Assembly (NCBI GenBank): GCA_016235265.1
Contig: JACRLI010000015.1
Coordinates: forward strand, 312,401-376,400
Length of the DNA: 64,000 bases
Direction of reading: 5' to 3'
Source of the DNA: Candidatus Eisenbacteria bacterium
Lineage (GTDB): Bacteria; Eisenbacteria; RBG-16-71-46; JACRLI01
Positions 63,393-64,000 of this stretch are shown in pieces. The number at the start of each line of letters is the position of its first letter. The first letter of the stretch is position 1. The position numbers and the translations under genes were made by a program. The notes beneath the pieces were generated by a model. That model was given only the letters and a program-made list of their open reading frames with translations. It searched no databases and was not told the origin of the DNA.

Positions 63393-64000
63393 CGGGCGCA
63401 CCGACGCCGGTCTCGAGGTACTGTCGCAGAAGATCCGACTGGACCGAGGCCCACAGCCGGTTTCCGGCGGGGTTGAAGTGCATGTCGCCGGGAATGTAGC
63501 AGGCCGAAGCGCCTGCGGAACCGAATCGCCCGCGCATCCCGGCGTAGGAATCCAGGTACGGGACCCCTTCCGCTTCGCACACCCTGCGGACCTCCTCGAA
63601 CGGCCGGAGCGAGTACACCCCCGTGAAATGTCCCAGGTGCGGAACCGCGGTCACCACGACCCGCACGTGAGCCGCGCGCGCCGCGCGCAGGGTGGCCGCG
63701 AGCGTGGACATGGATTGTCCGACCAGTGCGCGGGTCTCGTCGGACCACTCGGGCCCGCACCAGTCGAAGAGGCGGGGAAGCCCGGCGTTGCGGCCGATCC
63801 GTGCCGGGGCGCCCACGCGCCAGTTCAGCGTGCCCTGGTAGCGCGCGGTGCGGTTCATGATGATGTCCACGAACCGCGAATAGGTCCTCACCCGGATCAT
63901 GAAGGCCTCGAGGCGGCCGGGCTCGCGCAGCCCGTCCGGGCTGCGGACGTAGCGCCCCTTCAGCGGGCTGCCTGCCGGACAGGCGAGCGGCGCCCCCGCC
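63343..64000 (-). CDS. SGNH-hydrolase-like protein, 5' end outside the window
   Basis: The frame is open to the window edge (KGRYVRSPDGLREPG upstream of RLEAFMIRVRTYSRF), so this is the C-terminal part of a longer gene. Conserved pieces of SGNH esterases are visible: VRVVVTAVPHLGHFTG (block III-like) and the catalytic D-x-x-H region GDMHFNPAGNRLWA (block V). It probably acts on a glycan acyl group, in keeping with the neighbouring glycosyltransferases. The 3' end overlaps the GT2 gene by 50 bases. Confidence 0.78.
   Translation of the reverse strand, partial: AGAPLACPAGSPLKGRYVRSPDGLREPGRLEAFMIRVRTYSRFVDIIMNRTARYQGTLNWRVGAPARIGRNAGLPRLFDWCGPEWSDETRALVGQSMSTLAATLRAARAAHVRVVVTAVPHLGHFTGVYSLRPFEEVRRVCEAEGVPYLDSYAGMRGRFGSAGASACYIPGDMHFNPAGNRLWASVQSDLLRQYLETGVGAPATVPGSGASPSRTAAP

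Overview
The window reads as chromosome from an uncultured, very GC-rich Gram-negative bacterium. Outer-membrane barrels, many lipoproteins, a PEP-CTERM protein and several secreted proteins ending in FlgD-like Ig/sorting tails are present. That combination, with dense operons and frequent GTG/TTG starts, resembles Candidatus Eisenbacteria or another FCB-affiliated lineage. No 16S rRNA or other taxonomic marker is present, so this placement is inference.

Layout. 0.3-8.5 kb: a secreted BNR-propeller protein, a DUF1326 protein, a 2-hydroxyacid dehydrogenase, an HU protein with its own promoter, a PpiC-type lipoprotein-like or exported isomerase, and a TolB-like lipoprotein coupled to a small barrel. 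8.6-17.9 kb: a molybdenum module. It has xdhC and mocA-like genes on the + strand, facing a minus-strand run moaA, moaC-moaB fusion, moeA, moaD, moaE and the three subunits of a xanthine-dehydrogenase-type hydroxylase, so cofactor synthesis, insertion and apoenzyme lie together. 18-20 kb: a large secreted protein.

20.1-27.3 kb is accessory DNA. An intact tRNA-Glu gene is followed by two further copies of its 3' end (near 22.84 and 26.34 kb), which bracket two islets without an integrase. They carry two SEC-C proteins, a BrnT/BrnA toxin-antitoxin pair and a Schlafen-AlbA ATP-binding protein. A winged-helix/nucleotidyltransferase pair follows. Three of these transcription units appear to be leaderless, with palindromic operators overlapping the promoter. 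A broken secreted repeat protein and a frameshifted PocR/AraC regulator come next.

31.2-39.2 kb: a Crp/Fnr regulator and lipoprotein stand divergent to a six-gene operon. It encodes di-, penta-, tetra- and hexaheme c-type cytochromes (17 predicted haems), an NHL propeller and a 639-residue outer-membrane barrel. It looks like an extracellular electron transfer conduit, possibly including an OmcE-like filament cytochrome. 39.2-47 kb: a cysteine-synthase-family enzyme, small envelope proteins and a coupled trehalose/osmotic operon (otsB, otsA, a membrane channel-like protein, DUF5752, treT). 47.7-57.7 kb: a BBE oxidoreductase, a VOC protein, a cupredoxin/histidine kinase/porin operon, a hemerythrin-PAS sensor, a pirin and an amidase, with gene remnants between them.

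57.7-58.3 kb holds what I consider the most interesting gene. It is a thioredoxin-fold lipoprotein whose reading frame is interrupted only by a TGA exactly where the first Cys of a CxxC motif belongs. Ten bases further on there is a perfect 17-base hairpin, so this is a probable selenoprotein (UGYC). The window ends with a PEP-CTERM protein and a surface-glycan cluster (GT-C, DUF5989, GT4, GT2 and a partial SGNH hydrolase).
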